Source of the DNA: Capitella teleta
Lineage: Eukaryota > Annelida > Polychaeta > Capitellidae
Length of the DNA stretch: 64,000 nt
Assembly (NCBI GenBank): GCA_000328365.1
Contig: KB306825.1
Location: 26,722 to 90,721, forward strand
Reading direction: 5' to 3'
This document shows, one piece after another, positions 43,003 through 54,600 of the stretch. A program made the translations under genes and the position numbers. The notes below the pieces were generated by a model. It was not told the origin of the DNA, made no database searches, and saw only the letters and a list, made by a program, of their open reading frames with translations. How positions within the stretch are numbered: the first letter of the stretch is position 1; the number at the start of each line of letters is the position of its first letter.

Positions 43003-46000
43003 AAAAAACATGGACCCATTTCTGTTAAAAACATTGTCATCGAGTACGGATTTAAAATTTCAACTGCATAAACCGTTCGTTGGTATTGTAATTAAGTATA
43101 CAATAGTTTATTATTTTGCGAATCAGAACCAAAATACATAATCGACTTCTGTTTTACGAGTGACTCATTTTGGCAAACCAATAAAACAGTTATGGCCAAA
43201 AAGGCAACGATCAACAACCCAAGGATTAATTATTGTCGACTTGGAAATAAATAAACATAATGATAAAATACCAACTACTGCTTAGTAACATGTAACAAGA
43301 GGTAATGATTCTGATTTTCTCTTTACATTGAGGTCGAGTCAATGCGGTTTCCTCGATCACAAAATAACGCAATGTTTATTCCTTGTCTGACTGCAGGCCC
43401 TGTTCGCAAAAATGCATGCAAGTACATGGTGTGTACGTGGAACCGCGAAAGCACACCTACCTGTTAACAATACCACATCCCGACGATTAAATAAAAAAGT
43501 AAAAGTCAACAGGACTTTTTTACACTACTCATTCATCTATCCACTCTGCAACATTTTTCCTGTTTTATTTTTAATCTCTTGGGTTTGTTCAACTGAATGG
43601 GCCTGAAGCTTTGATGAAAGTATCTGACATGAAATCCAATACGAATCTCCGCAAAATTATGTTTCCACTTGCATTTCCATGAAACATTCTTTCCTCTCTT
43701 CGCTATTCGTATATACTTCCCTAAAATTTGAATAATCTTGCTTCTACGCGTGCTTTCAATACTTATCATCCAATAATTCATTTCTTGTACATGTACCGGC
43801 CTTTGAGAACTTCGAAATTACCGGTTTCAAATGTAAGATGGATGTACAAATACATTCTACACTTAATCAACTAAGAGAGACTACTTAACGAATTCCCGAG
43901 CCTTTATGCTAAGATATGTATACACATAGGCGCTCATCCGCGAAGTTTAAAGTAGAAATTGAAAGAGAGAGAGAGACATACATGTAATATATAATATTTT
44001 TAAGTTGTGAGTGACCTAGGTCCGAAATAAATGAGAGGGTGGTGGTCCCGTTGAATTGTCAACTAAAGCTCCCTTTATATTATCGGGTATTGGCGACGCC
44101 ATGGAAGAAAAAACATGTTGATTAAAAATGATTAACAAAATGTTATCAGCTTCTACGGGGACAAGCTGCTGATTGCATAACCAAGTACTTAGGGGGAGAA
44201 ACGCACCCGCAATTATACAATTAGCAAAACAAATTGTGTGTTATCGACTGGTGGATTGACTAATAACGACCCATGCAGACTGTCATGATAATTTGTAAAT
44301 GAAGCTTTTAAAAAGTTAGCATGAACGACAATAAATTATATAGTAGTTAGGCAAAACAAGTCAACGGGCTTCAATTGCCTGGCAAATGTATGGACATACT
44401 CGTAGATCAGGTGCACTACAGATCCTATAATAAAATCCTTATTATAAAAGGGTGTCTAAGGTGGACCAGAATAGCATTTGGGATTAGCGTCATCTGGTGC
44501 CAGTTCACCTGTGTTTTGGGAATTGCATCGAAATCACTTTCCCCATACCTGCCACATGGCATCTTGGAGATCCAAGAGAAAAAGTTCACATCATTAATAA
44601 AAAATAACTTCATAGCTCGGAGCGGGGAAATGACTCTCTGATTACAGAGGTCGGCGAAAGGTCACGATGCTCCGAGGCGTGTCTGCCCTCTTCCAAATTT
44701 GAGTTGACACCTGTGAGTGTCTGATTACGTATAATACAAAATCAACCAAGGTCACCGCTATTGTCAAATGCTTAACGTCACTCCTGTGTCTTATGACCAT
44801 TTTCTTATGACGTCATCATTGAACTCCTCCATGAGAATTGATACTACGCTGCTCCTAACTACCTCTGAGTGGACGCTAACTCGTAAAATATCAAACGTTG
44901 ATCAAAAGAGATGGTTTTATATCGTATATCAAGAAAAGCTACAACTGATAAGATTAATCCGATAAAGTATTCAATACGTCTTATTGCATAATGAATACAA
45001 TAATTATCACTAATAATGCCCGTGTATAACTGTAGTTTCGGTGGTTTTAATAGTGAATACACACCTATTGAGGCCACGGTTCAACCTCCTATACAGTTAT
45101 TCACAGACCAAGAAATGCGTCAATATTTGTCTTTTTGGAACATGTTGTCGCTATGTCGGTGCAGCTCGTGTTATGACATAGAAACCCCGTCTGAGAGTGG
45201 TATTCATCGTTTAAATAGCTCCTTCAAAGAGGAAACTCATCTGTAGCGTATTCATCACTGAATGTTTTACTTCAGAGCGATATAAACCTCTTATAAGTAT
45301 AACCGAGGACTAATGATTATATGAGAATCAACAAGAACCGGATTCATTCCTATGGGAGGGAGGTGTTGGTATAATTGTGATTGAATTGCACAATTATAAC
45401 GTGTGACAGAAATGACAGCAGTTTAATGATGCAAGTGTCCTCAAACTTCAATTGCCGCATCGAACCAAAAGTTAGTTGCATGCATATTGCTGTTATAGAA
45501 ACTCGGTCACGTGTGTTGAGAAGACTCGATTATACTGGCCGTCAACATGTGATATCGCAAATAGACGAAATCAACAAAGAAGAAATTGACATGTCGTCTC
45601 ACAAGCACGTTTGTGGGTTCGCCACACTGTTATTGCATAATCGACAGTTATAGTTGACTTGCTTGCGTGAGTAATGGGGTTTTACGGCTCCACCCAATCC
45701 GATCGGATGATACGGGCGCCAGAACAGAAGGCCCGGGACCGGGGTTTCCCCCTACTCTTATCGATAAATCCCAAGGGTTCTTTATCCTGCATACCACCAT
45801 AGACAGTAGTACACAGCGCCCGGCCTTGTTACGCAGCACTGCAGAGTCACCGAAGAATTACAATTATAATTCACAATCATAACGCACGTGGCCTGATCGG
45901 GTCTCGAACCCGGGACCTCGATCCCTACGGTCGGCATTGGATTGAAGTCAGCGGTTTAACCCACTGAGCTATCCGGTGCTCCTTTGCTTGCGTGCAGTAT

Positions 46001-46795
46001 GCCAACTGGGCTACTATGGTTGATAATTGCTAAACAAATTAACATTAAGTCGCAAGAAATTCTCGAAAAAACCTCACCGAGGTACGCTCAGCTGTATAGC
46101 TCAGAAACCACACTGATGTCACTTACCAGAGTCCAATACAGCGTTACTTATAATTACATATTGCTTGTGAAAACGGGTTACTATGCGTACTGAATATCAG
46201 CACAGTGTATTGTGCTGATATTCCTGATAATTGTATACTATTAATTGGCATACCATCTGGCGAAAGGTTTAAAAGTGTAACAATGCAATGACATAGAGAA
46301 GCAAGTGTTCGATGACAATGCACTGAGTGACCCTAAAGCTGCGAACGCCACGAGTACAATGTCACTGGGATGTTACATACTGGTGACTGGAGATCATTGA
46401 TAGAATCAGGATAATGTCGACTCTTATGCAATGTTTCATTGAATTCACCCAAGGTATCACAATATTTCTAAAACGAATATCCAGTTTATCTTATAGTCTA
46501 ATTCATTCCCTTATTTCCGTGATCCCAGTTAATATTCATCGCGATTCAAGACTCACCTAAAGTTGTTATATTGATCTTATATCTAAAAAAAAGTCAATAC
46601 CACAACCTAACCCAAAGTCAACCACACAAACCTAGGTAAGATTATATCGATACTGATGCACTTACATAGTACTCACCAAGGCTTCTTCTTCTTTTTCTTA
46701 ATCGAGTCAATATCCTTCTGTGACTCAGTCACAGTCAGTTGACTCCCTGATGTGCCCGTCACCAAATCCTGTCCAGATATTCCCAATTCCGACAT
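37426..46795 (-). CDS. Acetylcholinesterase-like cholinesterase with N-terminal membrane anchor
   Basis: Seven coding exons on the minus strand: 46677-46795, 39520-39611, 39192-39365, 38960-39144, 37797-38771, 37638-37741, 37426-37582. All phases agree, giving 601 residues. Residues 1-39 are cytoplasmic and lysine-rich. Residues about 45-68 form one hydrophobic helix, and the rest is a cholinesterase fold, so it is a type II membrane protein. Triad: Ser about 277 in FGESAG, Glu about 399 in NKDEGTYF, His about 510 in WPEWMGVIHAAEIQ. The oxyanion GGG, the choline-site Trp (GSDMWN), peripheral Tyr-Asp and Trp, and three disulfides are kept. The acyl pocket reads FLNIPWVP, with Leu and Ile in place of the two Phe of AChE, as in butyrylcholinesterase. 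No T-peptide or GPI signal follows RAIRVTL. It likely hydrolyses choline esters at the cell surface. An in-frame extension of exon 1 up to an AG at about 46863 is possible, so the start is less certain. Confidence 0.88.
37797..38771 (-). CDS. Cholinesterase catalytic exon
   Basis: 975 nt, phase 0 to 0, 325 codons. It starts VWVYGGGFYSGSNELWVYDG and includes the nucleophile FGESAG, the acid NKDEGTYF and the base in WPEWMGVIHAAEIQ. It ends at donor CAG|GTAGTC; the next exon starts WIFGMSL. Confidence 0.93.
39520..39611 (-). CDS. Cholinesterase exon 2: signal-anchor helix
   Basis: Phase 2 to 1. It encodes CSRPALLATTC then VFFVLIVGAVSVFFLL and HYY, one uninterrupted hydrophobic stretch after a lysine cluster. 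This predicts the N-terminus in the cytoplasm and the esterase outside. Tandem CAG acceptors 6 bp apart may give a two-residue variant. Confidence 0.8.
41425..41551 (+). CDS. Possible orphan exon of unknown gene
   Basis: A good acceptor (ttttctttctcag) and donor (GAGG|GTATGT) bound 127 nt with ATG at 41434. The frame encodes MQKQISPMLINDSEIEQ, a Gln/Ser-rich run and KMRMDE, ending in phase 1. I do not recognise it and found no partner exon. It lies antisense within intron 1 of the cholinesterase gene. Confidence 0.25.
45655..45985 (-). mobile_element. tRNA-derived SINE
   Basis: On the minus strand a tRNA-like head carries an A box (TAGCTCAGTGG, at 45961-45971) and a perfect B box (GGTTCGAGACC, at 45899-45909) about 60 nt apart. 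A body of about 230 bp follows and ends near 45655 with gagccgtaaaaccccatta. The A-B spacing and the long body rule out a plain tRNA gene. The head would be transcribed by RNA polymerase III. Confidence 0.7.
46677..46795 (-). CDS. Cholinesterase exon 1: cytoplasmic N-terminus
   Basis: ATG at 46793-46795 (A at -3). It encodes MSELGISGQDLVTGTSGS and ends SIKKKKKKP at gtgagt in phase 2, joining exactly to CCSRPALLATTC at 39611. The frame stays open upstream (VDIKRRR and further) to an acceptor-like tttttaataaag at about 46863, so this could instead be an internal exon. Confidence 0.7.
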
Positions 46796-46863
46796 CCTCC
46801 TGCGTTTGATATCCACATTGAGTGAGTACCTAACCTCTCCACACTGCTTACGAATCTCCCTTT

Positions 46864-47893
46864 ATTAAAAAGATACTTCAGAAGTTGTGACATAAGGCTT
46901 CGGCTGTGTGTAAAGGCTTATGAATACTCATAACTCATGAATATTCAGTGATTTATTTATAATATATATGAACCCAGTGCAGGTTCACGAGGTGGCTGAC
47001 TTGAATCTGGGTGGTTATATAGTCGTTAATATTTATTACTCTGACCTCGCTGGTAGGCGAATATTCCCACAGGGAGCACATGATATATCCTCCTTAAACC
47101 GAGAATCTGTTGACTGATTCGCCAGAGGGATATATGGCTATCAACGCATCACATTCACATAGCATAATGCACTCTGCTTATAATCTTGTGTTATGGATTT
47201 GCAGGGGAGAAATTAATTGTCATTGCGTGCACCATGCATTCTGCGCAAGTGTTGCAAAGATGAGACCATCTTTATGTTTTGTGGGAACCATAATAATTGC
47301 ACTTGTTGCTTTCATTAGCACTCTTATAAGCGGTCTATAAACCGATTAGGGTAAGTGGAATCAACATTGATGGATGTACATGAGGCATAATATATATGCA
47401 ACAATTGCAGATGCTACAAATGCTCCTTGTGCATTTCTCGTCAGTCAAATTTCCCCAAACTGAAGCATTTTAAAGTGATTATCACCCGTAACGACTTTAG
47501 GAAACATTCATTTTTTTCTTCTTCTGGCTAACACACAATATAACAGCGAAACGGAGGTCAGAAAAATCATTGGTTATGACTTCCGAAATCGAATGAACTG
47601 ATAAAATACCTGTGTCATATCTATGTCAGTGTAAGAACATGAACTGGATTGTAGAGGCGACACCATTTTGTTGTAATGTCATACGTCAATCACAGTTGGC
47701 GAAAACAAAGGTAAAAAGTATCAATAACGAACTTGAAACACGCCAAATACAGGTATGCAACCTTTCAGCGTTTACTCTTACCTGATACATGTATCCATAT
47801 CATATTGCTGATGATTGAAATTGCGTCGTGTCAATTTATGACATGAACATTGCATCGTGACTATCACTTTGGTGACATCGACATAACACACCA
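46864..47893. other. Spacer between the cholinesterase and GPCR genes
   Basis: No exon recognised. The two genes are arranged head to head, so this stretch should hold promoter sequence for one or both. No clear TATA box was singled out. Confidence 0.5.
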
Positions 47894-49201
47894 ATGTCAT
47901 CATTATACTTGTGGGCAGTGCTGTTGACACACTACATAGATATGGGAGATCGCTTTCTCTTTAGAATCAAGACACCTGCTGTCAATTTCAGCCCAGGAAC
48001 CACTGAGTTGACACCGATCATGAATCAAACAGAGACGACGCATTTCGTGTACGGATGCATACAGCTCAGCATCTCATCCTTCGGAATAATTTCGAATATT
48101 CTGTTGTTTATCATGATGTTAACCAGAGAACTGAGATTGACAGTGCACGGTGTTCTGCTTGGCTGTGTCGCTGCTGTTAATGTCATGATGTCTTCCACGG
48201 TTGGAGTCTACGGCATGTTTCTGCTCATCGGGCGGTCCGATGACCTGGTGGCTTGCGTTGTGTCCTCTGTGAATCGTGGTTTGAGGTCATCTTTGTCGTA
48301 CCTCATCTGCTTGGTGAGCCTCGAGAGAACCCTTCAGTTGTATTTCCCTCTCAGCAGACATAACTTCTGCTCGCCTAACAAAGCAAGAGTGTCGGCGGTG
48401 TTGGTCGTCATTGTCTGCTTACTTCTTGAAATACCTGCAAATTTGAAGATTTCTCTAGAAGCTTCAGCGTACCTTGACGTCCCAATGGGATTGCTGTTCT
48501 GTCCAGAAAATTCCAGGATGACGTCATTCCATGTCGTCTTCTCGTACGCGGTTCCAATCATCAATATATTCGTAAATGGAGTTCTCTTGACCTTGAAACT
48601 GACCAAGCGAAATGAACAAATTAAGAAGAATGTTCGATATGATTCTGACCACTTCAAAGTTATCATAGAACGTATCCAAGACCACAACCAACTGACCAGC
48701 ATAACTTTGGGTTTATTTGTCCATTTCGCCTTGACCAGCATCCCTCCAATGGTCATCCATCTGCTTGAATTATTCGAAATCCCCAAATCTACCCTGGGCG
48801 TCCAAGCTGCAGAAATCCTGACCAACTCGGGTCATGCAACTATTTTAGCGACCCTGGTGTCAAGCAAGTACTTCAGAAGAACATTCTACCAAGTTCTCTG
48901 CATCCGTGATGTTCATTTCGTGGCAAGTTTCAACCGGAGCAAAACTGAAGCCCGGCGCAAGGCTCAAGCGCATCTCCAATGCGAACTTCCGGACCACCGC
49001 AAAACCTGCTATCGCGTCGTTGGGCTTCGTCTAAGTTCTGAATTTTCGTCATCTCAACAAGCTCAAGAAGAGACAGTGACTGAGAGGGATGGTGCGGTGT
49101 CCGTCATCAGCGGAGTCAGGGAAGCCGCCTCTCCGACCGAAGTCATCCTGACCGAGACTGCCCTCAAACTGTCTAATCTCGGAGCAACGTATCTCAATTG
49201 A
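47894..49201 (+). CDS. Intronless class A (rhodopsin-type) orphan GPCR
   Basis: 435 residues in one exon. Seven hydrophobic segments lie at about 52-76, 83-112, 118-142, 165-182, 210-233, 269-292 and 303-323. TM1 carries ISNILLF with the conserved Asn. Cys 121 at the top of TM3 and Cys 203 in extracellular loop 2 can form the usual disulfide. TM3 ends LERTLQLYFPLS in place of DRY, and TM6 has SIPP. TM7 lacks NPxxY (NSGHATILATLVSSKYF), followed by a basic helix 8. Possible N-glycosylation sites are NFS (31) and NQT (44). ATG at 48020 (MNQTETTH) is an alternative start nearer the expected N-terminus. Ligand unknown. Marine deuterostomes often carry intronless families of such receptors. Confidence 0.85.
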   Translation: MSSLYLWAVLLTHYIDMGDRFLFRIKTPAVNFSPGTTELTPIMNQTETTHFVYGCIQLSISSFGIISNILLFIMMLTRELRLTVHGVLLGCVAAVNVMMSSTVGVYGMFLLIGRSDDLVACVVSSVNRGLRSSLSYLICLVSLERTLQLYFPLSRHNFCSPNKARVSAVLVVIVCLLLEIPANLKISLEASAYLDVPMGLLFCPENSRMTSFHVVFSYAVPIINIFVNGVLLTLKLTKRNEQIKKNVRYDSDHFKVIIERIQDHNQLTSITLGLFVHFALTSIPPMVIHLLELFEIPKSTLGVQAAEILTNSGHATILATLVSSKYFRRTFYQVLCIRDVHFVASFNRSKTEARRKAQAHLQCELPDHRKTCYRVVGLRLSSEFSSSQQAQEETVTERDGAVSVISGVREAASPTEVILTETALKLSNLGATYLN

Positions 49202-51592
49202 ATTCGAAAGAAATCCAGGCGAAAGTCAACTGAGAGTAAAATGAACGGAGGTTATCTCTGTCGGTGTACCATATGCGTGTGTTCCCTGCATTCATAATGG
49301 TGTCAATTTCGTCGTGATTCCGTTTGCTTCATCAAACTATAAGCACTAGCTTTACAGGACATGATGCCTTGTAATTACATGCTTGGATAATGAACAATTG
49401 ACCATGCGTGTCAGTGCATAAGTTTAAACGAGATGCCGTCTTTTGGTTTTTCTGTGTGATGGTGATTACTTACATGCATGTTGTTTATTAGGATACACAA
49501 TAGAGAAAACCCAACTGACCCGTGTAAATAAATGGCCGTTAACACATTATGCCACACATTCATTGACAGGCGGACGTCCCGGTCCTTAGATCCATACTCT
49601 GATCTGACTAATCAAGGGAAACTGAAACCAGGGCTCCCAAATTCGCCACAAGGAACAGTTGGTCTGCCAAGAACCCAGTTTGGTTTCAGCCGCCGACAAA
49701 ACGACTAGAAGACGACCCCGGCGACCCGAACGGGGACTACTTTTAAAATTATGATGCTTTATGTTAAATTGTACATGGAGATATATAATTATATCCTCAC
49801 AACCAGTTGGGGAGTTTCCTTCAATTATCACGTTACATAGCAGTATATTGAATAAAGATGTTTAAACATCCGGTTAAACATACGCTGTGAGTTTGACTTG
49901 CGTTATTCCATGACACGCAACTTTCTCAGAGTGACACACAATTCTTAGTTTTATTTTTGCATAAGTCTTAAGTATTATAGTTGCGATATCTGGCATGCGA
50001 GGAATGCTGAAATTTTAGTTATGTTGGCACGTCTGGATACCATGGGTTGTGAAGGTGGTTGACCTATATGTACTCGCACAAGATGTCTTCATGTATTTTG
50101 TTTCCTTTTAGATGCCAATGTGCACATTTGTTTTACATGTATTCTGGAAATGGCGAGAACAGACTTTCGATCGCACTATGCGCGTGGACCCAAGTCCCAA
50201 ACATGGATTAATTATTGAGCCATTTCCAGATCGGCGCGTTTGGATAAATTCCCCAGTTCGGCATTGTATCACAACCAGACCTAACACACTATTATATCGG
50301 AATGATTGCATTGTGCTACAGACTAAGGCAACAGCTCAGTATAAACATTATTCAAAATAATTGCGATGGTAATGCACACGAAAAATCGTAGAGCTAAATT
50401 CGCCCAAATCTGAGCATAAGACTCACTGTTTAGTGCCTCAGTTAAGGATCCCTTTGCTCCCATGGCGACCATCATGGTACCATTCCAACCTCATTTACAC
50501 GCTTTCGTGAAGAAAAAAAAAGCCCGGCATATCGTTGAGGAATGGACGCCAAAAGGATGAGAAGCCTGATGAATTTTGGGTGGTGAAAAAAGAAAAAAAA
50601 AAAAGAAAAAAAAAAGTTTGTCCGTTGCTCTCTATAAAAGACTGAAATTGACCCGCATGTCGATTTCGAAGCCGCCTCAATCCGCCTCTGAATCCCGGAC
50701 TAATCTTTAAATTTCAATACATTACTTCCCCGATTGATCAAGTTATGGGTTTTCTTGTTACGTTGCGTATCTTTTGCTGCTCAGCATACGTATCTGCACG
50801 TGTAATTCTCTTAGGTTTCCACACCATTATGTAATCTTGACAGACGAATTTTATTTGAAATTGTTTAGACTAATGTGTGAGAGGGAGGGAGGGGGACTAC
50901 TATAACCAATTGCGGGGGGGGGGGGTGCATCTCGAGGGGTGAATCCACCCTGCATTCTGGTCTAACCAATAGCTAGGTGATAGGTTACAATTTTGAAGCG
51001 CCAATATCCGAGCTGTCGCACAACTCGCAAGTAGTGGGTTAATGGTGGCCACATTTCTCTGCTCGCCTTTGAAATTACGGATCTTTCGCTATAGTATGCA
51101 CGAACGCTCACATTTGGTAAGATATCGATCATGAGACAATCAAAATGAACGTTTCGGTTAATTCATCAGTTTTTAATTCACCAACCTTTCGAGGTAAGTA
51201 TAGATTAATTAATGTCTAATTAGTTTTACATCCTACAAGTTAAAAGTATTCCCAGCACTGAAACTCCCAACAATGCACTGCAGTGGTACTCATCCGACAA
51301 TTCCATAATGCATTTTCCCATTTTCCCCACATTTCCTGTGCTATGCTCAACCCACGCCTTCCCATGTTTACGTCAGGCTAATTGTGAGGAGCTCTTTAAC
51401 TAAGCTACAGATGGATGTCCTCCCTGATTCACCTTACTAGTATTAGGATACAAACAACATGCAATCCAGGACATGTCAGTGGAAGCCATTGGCAGCAAGA
51501 GGCCATTTCCCTTTAACTCTGTTGCATAATGCGGACAAACTGTTTATCACTGCCATATGAACAAGAAAAACCATCAAATTGGGTGAACACAA
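49202..51592. other. GPCR 3'UTR and spacer before IMP4
   Basis: AATAAA at 49527-49532 and 49851-49856 could end the GPCR transcript. The rest has A-rich tracts near 50586, a G run at about 50915-50927, and no recognised gene. Confidence 0.5.
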
Positions 51593-51605
51593 TTTATTGC
51601 AGATA

Positions 51606-54600
51606 TCAACTAGCGTCTTCTTCGTTGGAGAGGAATTTCCTTTTCTTGGTCGTTCGCATGTATGGCTTGTAGACCCATTCGATATCAGCTGAGTCAGCCA
51701 TTTCTATCGTTCCAAGCACAATTTTGAAAACTGAAAAGCAAAACACCAGTACATGACATGTATTGACCAGTCATTCAAGAGTAAAAGTGAAGTCATTCAA
51801 GAGTAAAAGTGAAGTCATTCAAGAGTAAAAGTGAATATTCAATGAAAAATCTTTGAAAGGTGACACAGTACTACGCCTCCCCCCCTCCTCCCCCGGAAAA
51901 ACAAAACAAAAAACAAAAAAAAACAAAGCCAAAAAAAAGCACTCACGTTTCATTTCAAAACGAGGTCCAACTTCATCCAGTACAATTTCCTTTGTCTCAG
52001 ATCGTTTGTACGTGTGGTGCCTGGAGAAATAAATGGAATTATCCAGACAAGGATTTTTCGAATTTTTGATACTTATATGTACACAATTTTCATGTTCAAC
52101 ATTATGTATGTGTTTATGTTATGTTTGCATGGAAACAAACCACATTTAAATGAACCCAAATTCAAGTACATGTATCGTAATCTTCTCTTGGCGAGGAAGG
52201 CTTCCATGAGGCCAAGCACTGAGTGTTCGCTTCACTCTCTTCCATAGTCAGCATCAATATGGATTTGTCATTTAATCTCTCTATTCTTATCATTTGGTCT
52301 CTTAAGAATAATTGCAGTGTTGATTGTTCAGCATACAGAATTTCCTGATTATATTACATTCACAGAGTCCATCCTTTTACGTTGACTATACTACTACATG
52401 CAATATACTAATAAATAATTGCTATGTTATACGTTTGGGTTGATATTTTTAACTGAAAATTTGACAACCAGCTGATCTAGCTGCTTCAATTGACCCTCGG
52501 CATGAATCCCAGTGTAATTAAAGAGAAGATCAACACAAGCGGACAATTAAAGGCAAGATATATTTGGGAAACTTCACACCCTTAGAAAGCAGTTTGTTGT
52601 CATTATTCATCACGGTATGAAACAAAATAGGTTTTGCACAATGGCCTTTGAACAATCAAATGTGATTTGACAGACGGAGTAATAAGGAAAGTGTACTTGG
52701 GTTGACAAAAGTCCGTTTGGCAATTTTACTGATCAATCCCCAAGCATTGGTGTGAATTATTACCGGATTTAGATATTTAATGATTCCTGAGGGAGGAACT
52801 TCAAAGCCTCGGTGTTGTGCTCACAGACAATGACTGCATGTGACTCCAACAAGAGCAACAGCAAGTGAATTGAAGAACTCGTTCAAAATGAAAATTATCT
52901 TTTTTTTTTACTTTTTTTATATCCAAAAATGCCAGTTTATTTAGTTTATTTCTTAAGATTTGGAATCTCTGTGATCTAACGCACACCCGAGAAGGAAATT
53001 TCGCTTTCCATATTCCCGTCAAGGCTGCTCAGTTGAGGCTTAGTAAGCACATAAATATGCGGATAAATTAGCAGTTTAAATGTGTGTTTTTGGGAGGCAC
53101 TCGAAATTGAAGAGATAGCGCTTATTGAACTTATATAACATAATCAGTGAACTCACCTGAATGAGATGTAATCGTCATCATTAGCAAAAGTGATGATCCT
53201 TTTGCTGTCTTCTTTGGGAACGGGGAAAAGATATTTCAGAATGTTGCGAACCTGTGATCAAACAAACAAATTAGCGTCACAAACAAAATAAGCAAACAAA
53301 ACTCACCCGAGCTCCAAGTTTGGATGAGAATTTGTGAAAGACAAGATGAGGGTAGGCTTCCGACATGGTGCCAATGTCAGGAATGTCATGCCGCATCACC
53401 GCATTGGACAAATTGAAGTACGCAGTGGGGCCATATGGCAAATGGCTGATCAACATGCCATCTGCAAATCAACCGTCATTCTCTCCATGGCATAAATTGG
53501 CATTGTGGACATAAATAGCACAGGTTCTTGAAAAGAAGTGGATCCAATTCTTGCATAAACTTATGTCTGTTAGCTAACGGTCTTTCCGAGATTAGCGTCC
53601 TGATTACGTCATCACTTAAAAGTTAAGAGGCCTTAACGCAGACTCAAAACAAATCATATAATTGCGAAAGAACAGACTAAAGAGAGCATGGTCTAGAAAT
53701 TAACCAAGAGTGCTCCGCACATGGGAGTAAGTATTAGAGCTGGCCGAATCATGAAAAAGGCCGAATCGTTGAAGCCGAAGCTTCGGTAGTCTATTATTCG
53801 CCGGAGCCGAAGCTTAAGCCGAATCATTTTCAACTTCTGTAATGAAACATCCTCACTATGCTTGCCTAGATAAAAATCCTCTAATTCCACCTTTTATGTG
53901 GTTTCTCCCTTTAAATATCCTGTGTGAGTGCATGTACAGGCCTATATATAGTATACCCTGGGAGAGAGTTGGAAGATCATGAAGTGAAAGTATTATCCCT
54001 CCCTGCACCCCTGCTGGCGCCGCAGAAATTGCCATGAGGACAGATTTGACAGTAATAATAATAATAAAATAAATAAATTTATTTTATATAGCGATCATAA
54101 AATTCAAAGAAGTCTCTGACACGCTGTACAGAAATATTAAAAACAATTATAAAGTATACAAAGTATTGATACAGTATACAGTATTGATTTTCAAGTTTGA
54201 AGCTCCCTGAGCCATATTTAAATGATATGCTAATAGTAATTAGTAATTTCTATTCTATTTTGGGAACAAGCCCTGGGATACATGTCATAGAATTGGGGGG
54301 AAGGGGGAATCTGCTTAGGTCACAAAGGTCACAAAGTCTCCAGCCAATTAGGATCCGATACACAGTCAGGTGACCAACATAGGGGCGTGGTTATAGTACA
54401 ACAATCCTTATAAGGAAACCATTAACATATTCCCTAGACAGTTGTCTGGATAGCTGCCAGAAATTCATTCTGACTTTTACTCGCCAAACAAGAACCGTAT
54501 TGGCACCTTATTAAATATCCAGGGAATGCATGTCTTGGAAATAAGCTGATTATGTGACATAATTATTATGGATACTTATTCTACGTGTATTAGCATTACT

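Larger units (their letters stand above)
39612..46676 (-). other. Large intron 1 of the cholinesterase gene
   Basis: About 7 kb. It holds an AT-rich palindromic tract near 40055-40110, a possible plus-strand exon at 41425-41551, a perfect RFX X-box at 42158-42171, a 34-base A run at 42968, a (GA)n tract near 43961 and a tRNA-derived SINE at 45655-45985. Confidence 0.6.

Noticed and set aside
45890-45985. Functional tRNA gene
   Set aside because: A and B boxes are present but about 60 nt apart, the sequence does not close into a cloverleaf by eye, and a long SINE body follows.
48334-48825. 163-codon open frame antisense to the GPCR
   Set aside because: Shadow of the GPCR reading frame. The plus strand carries clear membrane helices.
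51771-51834. CRISPR-like array
   Set aside because: The 22-bp units are directly adjacent without spacers. It is a plain tandem repeat in an animal genome.
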